The notes beneath the pieces are model-generated. The model was not told the DNA's origin and did not search any database. It saw only the letters and a list, made by a program, of their open reading frames with translations. This document shows, piece after piece, positions 47,107-55,344 of a stretch of DNA of 64,000 nt (positions are counted from its first letter, which is position 1; every line of letters begins with the position of its first letter). Both the position numbers and the translations under genes were made by a program. The DNA is from Verrucomicrobiota bacterium (GTDB lineage Bacteria; Verrucomicrobiota; Verrucomicrobiia; Limisphaerales; JADLHS01): assembly GCA_029573725.1 (NCBI GenBank), contig JAKQDQ010000041.1, positions 108,390 through 172,389 of the forward strand, in the 5' to 3' direction.

Positions 47107-48903
47107 ATGGACAGTCGGATGATCGGCCGGGCGCGGGAGTTTTTCCGGCGGCATTGGCGCGCCGCGTTCCAGTTGCGCCGACGGGTGGTGTTGAGCGAGG
47201 AGGCGCTGCACCTGGTCATTGCCAGCATCGTCGGCGTGCTGGGAGGTCTGGTCAATCTCGCGTTTTTCCACTCCATTGAGCTGTCCAAGTTTATTTTTCT
47301 GCACCGCCCGGGCGACCCGACGGAGGTGGCGGAGGAACTGCCGCACTGGGAACGGATGTTGATTCCCATCCTCGGCGGCTTGATTGCGGGCGCGGTGTTG
47401 CATTGGGGATTGCGGCTGGCCGGGCGGCAGGGCACGACCAATTTGCTCGAGGCGGTGGTGGCGGGCGACGGCCGGCTGCCGTTGCGCTCCGGGCTGGTCA
47501 AGGCCATCTCCTCGCTGGTCAGCATCGGCACGGGCGCATCCATCGGTCGGGAAGGCGGCATCACACAACTCGCCGCGACGCTGGCCTCGAAGCTGGGGCA
47601 GCTGGCGCACTGGCCGCCGTACCGGTTGCGTTTGCTGGTGGGCTGCGGCGCGGCCTCGGGCATTTCCGCCGCCTACAATGCGCCGATTGCCGGAGCGTTG
47701 TTCGCCGCCACCATCGTGCTGGACAATATTTCCATGGCGATGTTTGCGCCGCTGGTGTTGTCCTCCGCAGTGGCGGCCGTGGTGTCACGCAGTTTTTTTG
47801 GCATTGCGCCGTGGTATCAGGTGCCCGCCTACGAATTTGCCAATCCCGGGCAACTGCCCTGGTTCGTTTTCCTGGGACTCCTCTGCGGCATCATGGGCGC
47901 GGTTTTCCTGAAGATGATCCGATGGACAAAAGGCCGTTTTGCTGCGGCGCCGGTGCCAATTTACGTGAAAATGGCCATTGGCGGCCTGGCGGTGGGCCTG
48001 CTGGCCATTGAATATCCCGGCGTCTGGGGCAACGGCTACGTGGTCACCAACCGCATATTGCACAACGAGCTGCCGCTGCAAATCCTCGCCGGTTTGTTCC
48101 TCGCCAAATTGATTGCCACCGTCTTCACCGTCGGCTCCGGCACGGTGGGCGGGGTGTTCACGCCAACCCTGTTTTTGGGCGCGAGCCTGGGCGGATTGTT
48201 CGGCGCGGGACTGCATGCGATCGATGCGGTGACCGCGCTGCCGACCAGCGCGTTTTCCCTGGTCGGCATGGCCAGCGTGCTGGCTGCCACGACGCGGTCC
48301 CCGTTTCTGGCGATGATCATGGTTTTTGAAATCTCCCTGGACTACTCGCTGATGCCCCCGCTCATGCTCGGTTGCGTGGTGGCCATTGTGATGGCGAACC
48401 GGCTTGAGAAAAGTTCGATCTACACCGAACCGTTGCGGGAACGCGGCATCGCCACCACCGGCGGGGCCAACCGGCTCGGCCTGGCCACGGCGCAACGGGT
48501 GGGGGACGTGATGATTGCGCCTGTCCCGCCCGTCGCGGAGAACACGGTCCTGCCCGACCTCGCCAAGCGGTTTTTGACCAGCGCCAACAATTTCGTGCCG
48601 GTCGTTGACGGCGACCGGCGGCTGGTGGGCGTGGTCGCTTTGCAGGACCTGAAGGAATATCTCGGGGCCGGAGCCGAGCTGCGGGCGGTGATTGCCAGCG
48701 ACGTGATGCGGCCGCCTCCGCCGGTGGTGACCCCCGACCAGCGGTTGGTGGACGTGCTGAATCTGGCGCTGGCCAGCCAGCAGCAAAACATCCCGGTCGT
48801 CAGCACATTGAAGGGCATGCGGCTCGTCGGCGCGTTGTCACGCACGCACGTTCTCGGGCTGTTTGCGGAAACCATCGCCCTGCGCCGCAAACCGCATGCG
48901 TGA
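47107..48903 (+). CDS. ClC-family chloride channel/antiporter with C-terminal CBS domains
   Basis: A 598-residue ClC protein with about ten to twelve membrane segments. The anion-site loop SIGTGASIGREGGITQL (about residue 142) corresponds to the GREGP motif but has Gly in place of Pro, and GCGAASGISAAYNAPIAGAL and GSGTVGGVFTPTLFLGASLG are standard. After residue 440 come paired CBS domains (VGDVMIAPVPPVAENTVLPD, ASDVMRPPPPVVTPDQRLVD), which usually regulate the channel through nucleotide binding. Whether it is a channel or an exchanger is uncertain. The start at 47107 has GGAG upstream; a GTG at 47095 is the alternative. Confidence 0.9.
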   Translation: MDSRMIGRAREFFRRHWRAAFQLRRRVVLSEEALHLVIASIVGVLGGLVNLAFFHSIELSKFIFLHRPGDPTEVAEELPHWERMLIPILGGLIAGAVLHWGLRLAGRQGTTNLLEAVVAGDGRLPLRSGLVKAISSLVSIGTGASIGREGGITQLAATLASKLGQLAHWPPYRLRLLVGCGAASGISAAYNAPIAGALFAATIVLDNISMAMFAPLVLSSAVAAVVSRSFFGIAPWYQVPAYEFANPGQLPWFVFLGLLCGIMGAVFLKMIRWTKGRFAAAPVPIYVKMAIGGLAVGLLAIEYPGVWGNGYVVTNRILHNELPLQILAGLFLAKLIATVFTVGSGTVGGVFTPTLFLGASLGGLFGAGLHAIDAVTALPTSAFSLVGMASVLAATTRSPFLAMIMVFEISLDYSLMPPLMLGCVVAIVMANRLEKSSIYTEPLRERGIATTGGANRLGLATAQRVGDVMIAPVPPVAENTVLPDLAKRFLTSANNFVPVVDGDRRLVGVVALQDLKEYLGAGAELRAVIASDVMRPPPPVVTPDQRLVDVLNLALASQQQNIPVVSTLKGMRLVGALSRTHVLGLFAETIALRRKPHA

Positions 48904-49124
48904 GCAGCCATTCCACCCGGCCGCCCGCCGCTTCGCCCCTATCCGGGAGGCGGATCGCCACGCGGGGGAAGCCTGCCGGCAGCAGATGCCGGCAAACCGG
49001 TCCGCTTTCTCCGGGACGAGAATCCGCCGGACACCCGTTGCGCCGCGTCTGCGCCGCGGCCTGGTTGCCTTTGGGTTTGTTCCGTTGCGCCGGAAGCGGC
49101 GGATGGCGGCCGTTGAAGGGGCAT

Positions 49125-49155
49125 GAAAAAGCGTCCGGTCGTTGGCAACCGGACG
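49125..49155 (-). terminator. Rho-independent terminator of the cysK-rhodanese operon
   Basis: Arms 49130-49138 (GCGTCCGGT) and 49147-49155 form a perfect 9-bp stem with an 8-nt loop. Read leftward it is followed immediately by TTTTT (complement of AAAAA at 49125-49129). It lies about 50 nt beyond the rhodanese stop codon and ends the seven-gene minus-strand operon. Confidence 0.88.
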
Positions 49156-49203
49156 CGATGAACGCGCGTCAGGGCCGCGCCCTGCTGACGGGCGCAGCGA
49201 CGT

Positions 49204-50049
49204 TTACTTTTCGATGGGAGCGCCGACGATGCTGCCGTACTCGGTCCAGCTGCCGTCGTAGTTCTTCACGTTGTTCAGGCCGAGCAGGTATTTCAGCACA
49301 AACCAGGTATGGCTGGAGCGCTCGCCAATGCGGCAATAGGCGATGGTTTCCTTGTTCGGATCCACGGCGTTTTTATCCAGATAAATGGCGCGTAGTTCAT
49401 CCGCGGACTTGAAGGTGCCGTTGGCGCCGACCGCGGTGCTCCAGGGAATGCCTTTGGCCCCGGGAATGTGCCCACCGCGTTGCGCGGTTTCCGTCATGCC
49501 GGGCGGCGCGATGACCTTGCCGGTGAACTCGTCCGGACTGCGCACGTCCACGAGATTGCAGGTCTGGTTGGGCTGCTGTTTGAGAAGTTCCGGCAGCAGC
49601 GTCCGCAGGCTCAAATCCGGTCCGCTGGCCCGATACTGCGTGGGCGTGATCTGCGGCACCTCCGTCGTCAGTTCCTTGTCGGTTTCATTGAGCCACTTGA
49701 TGCGGCCGCCGTTCATCAGGCGCACGTCCTTGTGGCCGTAGATTTTGAACAACCAGAAGCCATACGCGGCGAACCAGTTGTTGTTGTCACCGTAGAGGAT
49801 GACCGTGTCATCGGGGGTGATGCCGGCCGCGCCGAGCAACTGCTCGAAGGCGGTCTTGCTGATGATGTCGCGGCGCAACTGGTCCTGCAGTTGCGTCTGC
49901 CAATTGAAGCCGACGGCCCCCGGAATGTGTCCGGCTGCGTAGGCTTTGCTGTCCACGTCAATTTCGACGAGTTTGATCCCCGGTTTGCCGAGGTGTTGTT
50001 TGACCCAGTCGGTTTCGACCAGGACTTCAGGGTGTGCGTAGTTTGCCAT
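49204..50049 (-). CDS. Two-domain sulfurtransferase (rhodanese)
   Basis: A 281-residue tandem rhodanese of the thiosulfate/3-mercaptopyruvate sulfurtransferase family. The first, inactive domain contains KLVEIDVDSKAYAAGHIPGA. The second has NLVDVRSPDEFTGK, GHIPGAKGIPWS and the active loop AYCRIGERSSHTWFVLKYLL, whose Cys accepts the sulfur atom. The CRIGERSSHT loop is that of the thiosulfate sulfurtransferase CysA/SseA subtype. It directly follows cysteine synthase (9 nt gap), so the two probably act together in assimilation or detoxification of sulfur species. It is the last gene before the terminator. Confidence 0.93.
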   Translation of the reverse strand: MANYAHPEVLVETDWVKQHLGKPGIKLVEIDVDSKAYAAGHIPGAVGFNWQTQLQDQLRRDIISKTAFEQLLGAAGITPDDTVILYGDNNNWFAAYGFWLFKIYGHKDVRLMNGGRIKWLNETDKELTTEVPQITPTQYRASGPDLSLRTLLPELLKQQPNQTCNLVDVRSPDEFTGKVIAPPGMTETAQRGGHIPGAKGIPWSTAVGANGTFKSADELRAIYLDKNAVDPNKETIAYCRIGERSSHTWFVLKYLLGLNNVKNYDGSWTEYGSIVGAPIEK

Positions 50050-50058
50050 AAAGCATCC

Positions 50059-51024
50059 TCACGGTTGGAGTCCCGCGCCCAGTTCGGGAATGTGTTTTAC
50101 CAGGTTTGAGGTGTATTTGAAAATGTTGTCGGGGAAAATCATCACCCCGTGCCCGTGCTGATCCCGACGCACAATCTCCAGTGCGCCTTCAAAAATCAGC
50201 CCGGAACTTGGGCCGGCGAGCAACCCTTCGTGACGGCACAGCTCCACTGCCCGCGTGTAGGCCAGACGGAAATCCACCTCGAGAATGTCGTCCACCAGCG
50301 CGGCGTCAAAGAGCTTGGAAACTCCCAGCTGCGCAACGTTCCGCAGCCCCGGCACATCGTGCCCCTCGGTCGGTTGCACGGCGATGATTTTCACGTCCGG
50401 GTTTTTCTCACGAAGGAACTTGGCCGTGCCGCTGACGGTGCCGCAGGTGCCGAGCGAGACGAACAGATGCGTGATCCGGCCTTCAGTCTGCCGCCAGATT
50501 TCCGGACCGGTGGTGGTGTAATGGGCTTCGACGTTTTTGGCGTTCTCGTATTGATTGGGCATCACGTATTTTTGCGGGGACGCCTTGGCGTGGGTTTTGG
50601 CCAGATTGATGGAGCCGTCGCCCAGTCCGGGAGCGGGGCAGAGCTCGTCCGAGATCACCTCCAGGTCCGCGCCAACAATTTTCAACAGGATCTTTTTTTC
50701 CTGGGGCACCTTGTTGGGGACCACGGCCAGCAACCGGTGGCCGCGTGCCCGCGCCAGGGCGGCCAGACTGATGCCGGTGTTGCCCGAGGTGGGTTCCACC
50801 AGGCCGCGCCCCTCGGTCAACAGGCCGCGTTCCTCCAAATCTCGCAGCAGAGCCCAGGCGGCGCGGTCCTTCACCGAACCAAACGGATTCATCCATTCCA
50901 GTTTGGCATAGAGTGGAAAACCCGGCATCGGGTTGAGTTGGTTGAGGCGGACCAATGGCGTGGGGTTCTGCTCGGTAGGCAGCAGTTCAAAGATATTGTC
51001 GTAAACGCGTGTCTGATGATTCAT
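50059..51024 (-). CDS. Cysteine synthase / cystathionine-beta-synthase family PLP enzyme
   Basis: A 321-residue fold-type II PLP enzyme. The PLP lysine is in EWMNPFGSVKDRAAWALL, the substrate loop is VEPTSGNTGISLAALAR and the phosphate loop is VSLGTCGTVSGTAKFL. The insert and lengths fit O-acetylserine or O-phosphoserine sulfhydrylases (CysK/CysM). The ATG at 51024 is chosen; a TTG lies two codons earlier. Gap to the preceding DNA glycosylase gene is 24 nt. Assignment to CysK or CysM is not possible from motifs alone. Confidence 0.9.
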   Translation of the reverse strand: MNHQTRVYDNIFELLPTEQNPTPLVRLNQLNPMPGFPLYAKLEWMNPFGSVKDRAAWALLRDLEERGLLTEGRGLVEPTSGNTGISLAALARARGHRLLAVVPNKVPQEKKILLKIVGADLEVISDELCPAPGLGDGSINLAKTHAKASPQKYVMPNQYENAKNVEAHYTTTGPEIWRQTEGRITHLFVSLGTCGTVSGTAKFLREKNPDVKIIAVQPTEGHDVPGLRNVAQLGVSKLFDAALVDDILEVDFRLAYTRAVELCRHEGLLAGPSSGLIFEGALEIVRRDQHGHGVMIFPDNIFKYTSNLVKHIPELGAGLQP

Positions 51025-51048
51025 GAGCAACCCAAATTACCGTTTCGA

Positions 51049-51618
51049 TCACACCACTTGCCCCACGGACGCCGGCCTGTTTGCCTTGGTTGGCCCGGCG
51101 ACATGGCCAAGCTTCGCCATCTGTTCGATTTCTTTCAATTCTTTCACCCGAATGGAAGCCAGCCCGCGGATGGGGAAGTGCATCAAATAAACTTTGCTTC
51201 TTTCAATGTCCGTATGCCAGCCAAATTCACAATCGCGACAGCCGTAAAATTTGTTGAACGTCACTTTGCCAATGAAACAAACGACTTTAGGCTGGTGTTT
51301 GCGGATGATTTGCCTGGCGCGGCGGACGCCTGCCCGCTCCTCGCCCGGGCGCAGTTCGGTCACGACCACCGTGGGACGATCCACCAAATTCACAAAGTTC
51401 AAGCCGTATTTCGGCATGAATTTTTCCGCGTAAATCCGGCGTAGCGCGGCATCATCCTTCAAGTCGTCTTCGGATTCGCGCAGCAGTCCGGCGCGATTGA
51501 GCAGGTACCAAAACATCTTGTTGTTGGAAAATGGCACGCCGCGCCGGTGCGATCCGGGATGCGGATTGATGCCCACGAACAGGATTTTTGCGCCGTGGGA
51601 AATTTTGTACTCCACCAT
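51049..51618 (-). CDS. mug: Mismatch-specific (G/U, G/T) DNA glycosylase, MUG-like
   Basis: A 189-residue uracil-DNA-glycosylase-superfamily enzyme that excises uracil or thymine opposite guanine. Motif 1 is KILFVGINPHPGSHRRGVPF, where Asn is the catalytic-site residue and the order matches MUG (GINPG). Motif 2 is not obvious in the tail, but VVCFIGKVTFNKFYG and LMHFPIRGLASIRVKELKE occupy that part. The ATG at 51618 is 1 nt past the DUF488 stop codon (TGATATG), so the two are coupled. The frame is open upstream to 51729 inside DUF488, which is not conserved. Confidence 0.88.
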   Translation of the reverse strand: MVEYKISHGAKILFVGINPHPGSHRRGVPFSNNKMFWYLLNRAGLLRESEDDLKDDAALRRIYAEKFMPKYGLNFVNLVDRPTVVVTELRPGEERAGVRRARQIIRKHQPKVVCFIGKVTFNKFYGCRDCEFGWHTDIERSKVYLMHFPIRGLASIRVKELKEIEQMAKLGHVAGPTKANRPASVGQVV

Positions 51619-51619
51619 A

Positions 51620-52327
51620 TCAAATCGTGCGGGCAACCTGGGCGGCCGGGGTGGGCAGCGACGGCGCTCCGAGCTTGGTGGCCTGCACCGGGGCCGGGTA
51701 GGTGAGACGGTGCCCGCGCACCCGGGCAAACGGGGTCAGCGTATGCACCCGGCGGCTGGTCGGACCGATAATGTCCTCCGCCCGGATGCCGCGTACCAGC
51801 AGGGCATCGGCAATGAGGGAGCGGTGGCACCGCCAGGGCACCGCCTCGGCGCACATCAACACGGTGCGCTCGCGCCGCGCCCGTTTGATCAAGGCCGCGA
51901 GGCTTTGCTTGAATTGTGGTGTTTGCATGTAGTCCGCATAGCCGCGAAACGAGGCGTTGCGCCAGGCGGTGTTGACGGAGTCCGGTCTGGCGTGGCGCAA
52001 CCCGCCCAGCCCGGGCAGATGCACGTAGTGCAATCCCTCCCGGGCCAGTGCGCGGGCGAGGGTGGTTGCGTTGAATTGCGGATTGAAGCGCGAGCGTGGA
52101 ATGGTTCGCACATCGGCAACCAGCGTCACGCCGTAGGTGCGGATCAACTGTAAAAACTCCGCCAGTGTGCGTGTCGAGTGCCCGATCGTCAGCACGACAA
52201 ATCCAGCCTTCCCCCGCCCGGAAGCCACTGCGACCCGCTTCGCCGCCGCCGGGGATTCGCCGCAGGGCCGGGCGCGGGTTTTACGGGATGCAGCACGCTC
52301 CGTTGCCGGTTGCGGCGGATTTTTCAC
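51620..52327 (-). CDS. DUF488 domain-containing protein
   Basis: A 235-residue protein with the full DUF488 pattern: TIGHSTRTLAEFLQLIRTYG, VADVRTIPRSRFNPQFN, LPGLGGLRHARPDSVNTAWR and MCAEAVPWRCHRSLIADALL. The conserved Cys in AEAVPWRCHR and the basic residues suggest nucleic-acid or nucleotide chemistry, but no function has been established for the family. The first 40 residues are a basic, low-complexity extension. Its start overlaps the preceding DUF5069 stop (ATGA), and its stop abuts the DNA glycosylase start, so it sits tightly between them. Confidence 0.88.
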   Translation of the reverse strand: MKNPPQPATERAASRKTRARPCGESPAAAKRVAVASGRGKAGFVVLTIGHSTRTLAEFLQLIRTYGVTLVADVRTIPRSRFNPQFNATTLARALAREGLHYVHLPGLGGLRHARPDSVNTAWRNASFRGYADYMQTPQFKQSLAALIKRARRERTVLMCAEAVPWRCHRSLIADALLVRGIRAEDIIGPTSRRVHTLTPFARVRGHRLTYPAPVQATKLGAPSLPTPAAQVARTI

Positions 52328-52773
52328 TGGGCCGGGAAGCTGGCGCGGTCATCGGCTTCCAGCCAGTCGAAGGTCGTGGCGGTTTCCGGGGTCAACCCGA
52401 GTTTGGCGCAATGCTCCGAAAAATAGGCGCGTTTGGCGGGATCGTTATACAGGCTGTCCGCTTCCACTTTGTCGGACCAGGTTTTCACTTCCTCGGGCGT
52501 TTTCTTGGCGCCGTTGGCGTTGAGCCAGACGCCGATTTCCTCATAAGTCTTGGCCGCCTGCACGGCTGCCTGGAATTGTGCGCCGGTGATTTGCTTGAAG
52601 GCGAACAGGACGTTGTCCAGCGGGCAATCGAAATTATACTCGCCCAATTTCCCGCGGAGGCCCGCCCGGCATTTGTCCACGGCGCGTTTGGCAATGACGT
52701 AGCCACCCAGCCGTTCGCGTGGGCTGGAGGGCGCTTGCCGGGTTAGGTCCCGGTCCACAATTGGTGTACTCAT
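52324..52773 (-). CDS. DUF5069 domain-containing protein
   Basis: A 149-residue soluble protein with the DUF5069 pattern: RLGGYVIAKRAVDKCRAGLR, GEYNFDCPLDNVLFAFKQIT and PAKRAYFSEHCAKLGL. The ATG at 52773 begins STPIVDRDLTRQAPSSPRER; the open frame extends to 52878, but that part overlaps the small zinc-ribbon gene and is unlike the family. It overlaps both neighbours by 4 bp (ATGA). Function unknown; two Cys residues in the conserved core are noteworthy given the redox context. Confidence 0.85.
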   Translation of the reverse strand: MSTPIVDRDLTRQAPSSPRERLGGYVIAKRAVDKCRAGLRGKLGEYNFDCPLDNVLFAFKQITGAQFQAAVQAAKTYEEIGVWLNANGAKKTPEEVKTWSDKVEADSLYNDPAKRAYFSEHCAKLGLTPETATTFDWLEADDRASFPAQ

Positions 52774-52994
52774 GCTTCTTTCCTTTTGGTTTTTATGTCG
52801 GCCGGTTCCTCCGGCCATAAATCGTCCTTTCCGAATTCCGGGCAGCACGAACCGCTGCCCGTGTAACACTCCTCGCACAGGGTGCGCTCACCGAAATGAT
52901 ATGCGCCAAACTGTCCGCACCGGTCGCAAACCGCATTTTCGTCCAGATGGCCGGAGCCGCACGGGGAAGGTTTCATTGCCCTGGTTGTTTTCAT
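52770..52994 (-). CDS. Small cysteine-rich putative zinc-ribbon protein
   Basis: A 74-residue protein with seven cysteines: one at residue 12, then CDRCG (23, 26), LCEECY (40, 43) and a CC pair (50, 51), with His16 and His33 nearby. Spacing of the CxxC pairs fits a zinc-binding ribbon or knuckle. The rest is charged. No named family is recognised. It overlaps the regulator before it and DUF5069 after it by 4 bp each, so it is a true member of the operon rather than a chance frame. Confidence 0.75.
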   Translation of the reverse strand: MKTTRAMKPSPCGSGHLDENAVCDRCGQFGAYHFGERTLCEECYTGSGSCCPEFGKDDLWPEEPADIKTKRKEA

Positions 52995-53479
52995 ATCGTC
53001 ACCTTCAGTCGTCCCGCCGGCCGGATTGTTCCAGTCGTTCCGCCATCGTCCAGTCCCAGCGTCGTCCGGATGACGGCCCGCTGCCGGATCAAATCCGCCA
53101 GGGTGTAGCGGTCCAGTACCTCAAAAAAGGCGGCGGAAGCCTCCGTCAACACGCTTTTGAACTGGCAGGCCGGCTGCAACCGGCACACTTGCTTGCGAGT
53201 GTCCCGGCAATTCACCATCGTCTCGCTCTCCTCGCCCAGCCGCACAATGTCTCCCACCCGGATGTCTTCAGCGGGTCGCGCCAGCGTGAAGCCGCCCCCC
53301 ACGCCGCGCTGCGTGTTCAGGTAGCCCTGTCGTCCGAGATCGTTGACGATTTTGACCAGGTGATGGCGCGAAATCGCAAAGGTTTCCGCCACCCTGGCCA
53401 CGGTCATCCGCCGGGGAGCGCCCAGAGCGGTCTGGACCAGCACGCGCACCGCGTAATCGGAATACACACTCAGTTGCAT
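52991..53479 (-). CDS. Rrf2-family regulator, NsrR-like (Fe-S type)
   Basis: A 162-residue winged-helix Rrf2 protein: LSVYSDYAVRVLVQTALGA, recognition region AISRHHLVKIVNDLGRQGYL and wing TQRGVGGGFTLARPAEDIRV. It keeps the three Cys that in NsrR and IscR ligate an iron-sulfur cluster: C91-x7-C99-x5-C105 in VNCRDTRKQVCRLQPACQFK, with C91 at the same position as in E. coli NsrR. It is first in the operon, overlapping the zinc-ribbon gene by ATGA. A near-consensus NsrR box sits 42 nt upstream, so autoregulation is likely. CymR-type cysteine sensing is an alternative, since cysteine synthase is in the operon. Confidence 0.9.
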   Translation of the reverse strand: MQLSVYSDYAVRVLVQTALGAPRRMTVARVAETFAISRHHLVKIVNDLGRQGYLNTQRGVGGGFTLARPAEDIRVGDIVRLGEESETMVNCRDTRKQVCRLQPACQFKSVLTEASAAFFEVLDRYTLADLIRQRAVIRTTLGLDDGGTTGTIRPAGRLKVTI

Positions 53480-53521
53480 GCCGCGGACAGTATGGGGACC
53501 GCTTTGCTGCGGAGCAAGTTA

Positions 53522-53544
53522 AACATGCACTTGAAATACATATT
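53522..53544. promoter_or_regulatory. NsrR-like operator between nsrR-like gene and fumC
   Basis: Bases 53522-53532 and 53534-53544 form an 11-1-11 inverted repeat, AACATGCACTT-G-AAATACATATT. Compared with the E. coli consensus (AANATGCATTT-N-AAATGCATNTT), each half has one or two differences. The halves match each other except for C/T transitions. The half-site AAACATGCAC is repeated exactly at 53588-53597, nearer fumC. The site is 42 nt from the regulator start and about 80 nt from the fumC start, so it could control both. Confidence 0.75.
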
Positions 53545-53625
53545 TAATACACCCGGCCGCTTCAGTAAGATTTTCTTGTGCGCGGTGAAACATGCACCGC
53601 TGCCGTATCGAACCGAAAAATAATT

Positions 53626-55032
53626 ATGAGTTCTTCAGACAAAGTGAAAACCGTTCGCACGGAATCCGACAGCCTCGGCCAGATCGAGGTGCCCGCCAGT
53701 GTTTATTGGGGCGCACAAACGCAGCGCTCGCTCATCCACTTTGACATCGGGCGCGATCTCATGCCGCCCGAATTGATCCGGGCCTTTGGGATCCTCAAAA
53801 AGGCGGCGGCCCTGGTGAATGCGGACTTGGGGAAGTTGCCCGAGGACAAGGCCAGATTGATCGTTGCGGCGGCCGATGAGGTCATTGCCGGGAAGCTGGA
53901 CGATCAATTTCCATTGCGTATCTGGCAGACCGGCAGCGGCACTCAGACCAACATGAATGTCAACGAAGTGATCGCCAATCGCGCGATCGAACTGGCCGGC
54001 GGCGTGCGCGGCGCCAAAAATCCCATCCATCCGAACGATCACGTCAACCGTTCCCAATCCTCCAACGACACCTTTCCAACCGCCATGCACATCGCCGCCG
54101 CCGAACGCATGCAGCGCGATCTGCTCCCCGCGATCCAACGAATTCACGAGGCGATCGCGGCCAAGGCCCGGGAATTTGCCGGCGTGGTCAAAATCGGGCG
54201 CACGCATTTGCAGGACGCCACTCCGCTTACGGTGGAACAGGAAATGTCTGGCTGGGCGAGCTTGTTGGCGCGTGACATCGAACGACTGCGGCAATCTGCC
54301 GACGGACTTTACGATCTGGCCATTGGCGGCACGGCGGTCGGCACGGGATTAAACGCGCATCCGGAATTTGCCGAGCGCGCGGCGGCCAAAATCGCCGCGC
54401 TGACCCAACTGCCATTCCGATCGCACCCGAATAAATTTGCCGCCTTGTCCGCGCATGATGAATTGGTTTATGCCCACGGAGCGATTCTGACGTTGGCCGG
54501 ATCATTGATGAAAATCGCCAATGACATCCGTTGGCTGGCGTCCGGCCCGCGCTGTGGTTTGGGGGAATTGCAAATTCCTGAAAACGAACCCGGTTCGTCC
54601 ATCATGCCGGGCAAGGTGAATCCCACCCAGTGCGAAGCCATGACGATGATCGCCGTGCAAATACACGGCAACCACGCGGCGATTGCTTTTGGCGGTTCAC
54701 AAGGCAATTTCGAACTGAACGTCTTCAAACCGGTAATGATTTACAACTTCCTGCATTCGGTGACGCTGCTTTGCGACGCAAGCCACGGATTTGTGGATTA
54801 CCTGATCAAGGGCATGGCGTTGAATCGTGTCCAGATTGATGCCCACGTGAAAAATTCCCTCATGCTCGTGACCGCGCTGACCCCGGCCATCGGCTACGAT
54901 AAGGCCGCGCATCTCGCGCACGTGGCACACGTCGAAAACCTGAGTCTGCGCGAGGCCTGTTTGAAACTCGGCTATCTGTCCGCAGAAGAGTTCGACCGGC
55001 AGGTCCGTCCGGAAGCCATGACGCACCCTTGA
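53626..55032 (+). CDS. fumC: Class II fumarate hydratase
   Basis: A 468-residue iron-independent fumarase that interconverts fumarate and malate in the TCA cycle. The superfamily signature [16 protein letters not shown] lies at about residue 324. Active-site segments are [33 protein letters not shown] and [17 protein letters not shown]. The ATG at 53626 starts [17 protein letters not shown]; a GTG at 53578 in frame is unlikely because it would put the start over the operator half-site. It shares its upstream region with the Rrf2 regulator, hinting that it replaces an oxygen- or NO-sensitive fumarase. Confidence 0.96.
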   Translation: MSSSDKVKTVRTESDSLGQIEVPASVYWGAQTQRSLIHFDIGRDLMPPELIRAFGILKKAAALVNADLGKLPEDKARLIVAAADEVIAGKLDDQFPLRIWQTGSGTQTNMNVNEVIANRAIELAGGVRGAKNPIHPNDHVNRSQSSNDTFPTAMHIAAAERMQRDLLPAIQRIHEAIAAKAREFAGVVKIGRTHLQDATPLTVEQEMSGWASLLARDIERLRQSADGLYDLAIGGTAVGTGLNAHPEFAERAAAKIAALTQLPFRSHPNKFAALSAHDELVYAHGAILTLAGSLMKIANDIRWLASGPRCGLGELQIPENEPGSSIMPGKVNPTQCEAMTMIAVQIHGNHAAIAFGGSQGNFELNVFKPVMIYNFLHSVTLLCDASHGFVDYLIKGMALNRVQIDAHVKNSLMLVTALTPAIGYDKAAHLAHVAHVENLSLREACLKLGYLSAEEFDRQVRPEAMTHP

Positions 55033-55268
55033 TGCTGTGACGGAGACCGTCTGGTTTGCGGAACAAAGTTGCTCCGGAGACAACCCGCCAGATGCCTCAA
55101 ACGGGCAGCCAGCGGCGATGGTGTCCCGGCGGCCCAATCGCAGCTGTAGCGGTCAAAGTGGAGTGGAATCAGTTGGCGCATAATCTAATGCAGGCTGGGG
55201 GCGGCGCGAGGTCGCGCCGCCACGCACCCAGGTTCTTTGACGGCTGCGGGCGCCCGCGTTCCGGCGAG
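55033..55268. other. Intergenic region upstream of the lipoprotein promoter
   Basis: GC-rich, no gene recognised. It holds GCGGCGCGAGGTCGCGCCGCC near 55200-55221, which folds as a strong hairpin. The word CTGTAGCGG near 55144 is also found at about 39353, another upstream region; this may be a dispersed repeat end. Confidence 0.45.
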
Positions 55269-55296
55269 TTGACAGCTCGTGTGGAGCGCCTATAAT
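55269..55296 (+). promoter_or_regulatory. Consensus sigma-70 promoter
   Basis: TTGACA at 55269-55274 and TATAAT at 55291-55296 are both exact consensus hexamers, spaced by 16 nt. The start of transcription would be near 55303, giving a leader of about 40 nt to the lipoprotein ATG at 55345. This is the clearest promoter in the window. Confidence 0.8.
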
Positions 55297-55344
55297 CCGC
55301 TTTGTTTTACAGCCTGCTACACCAAAATTAACCTTTGGACCCTT

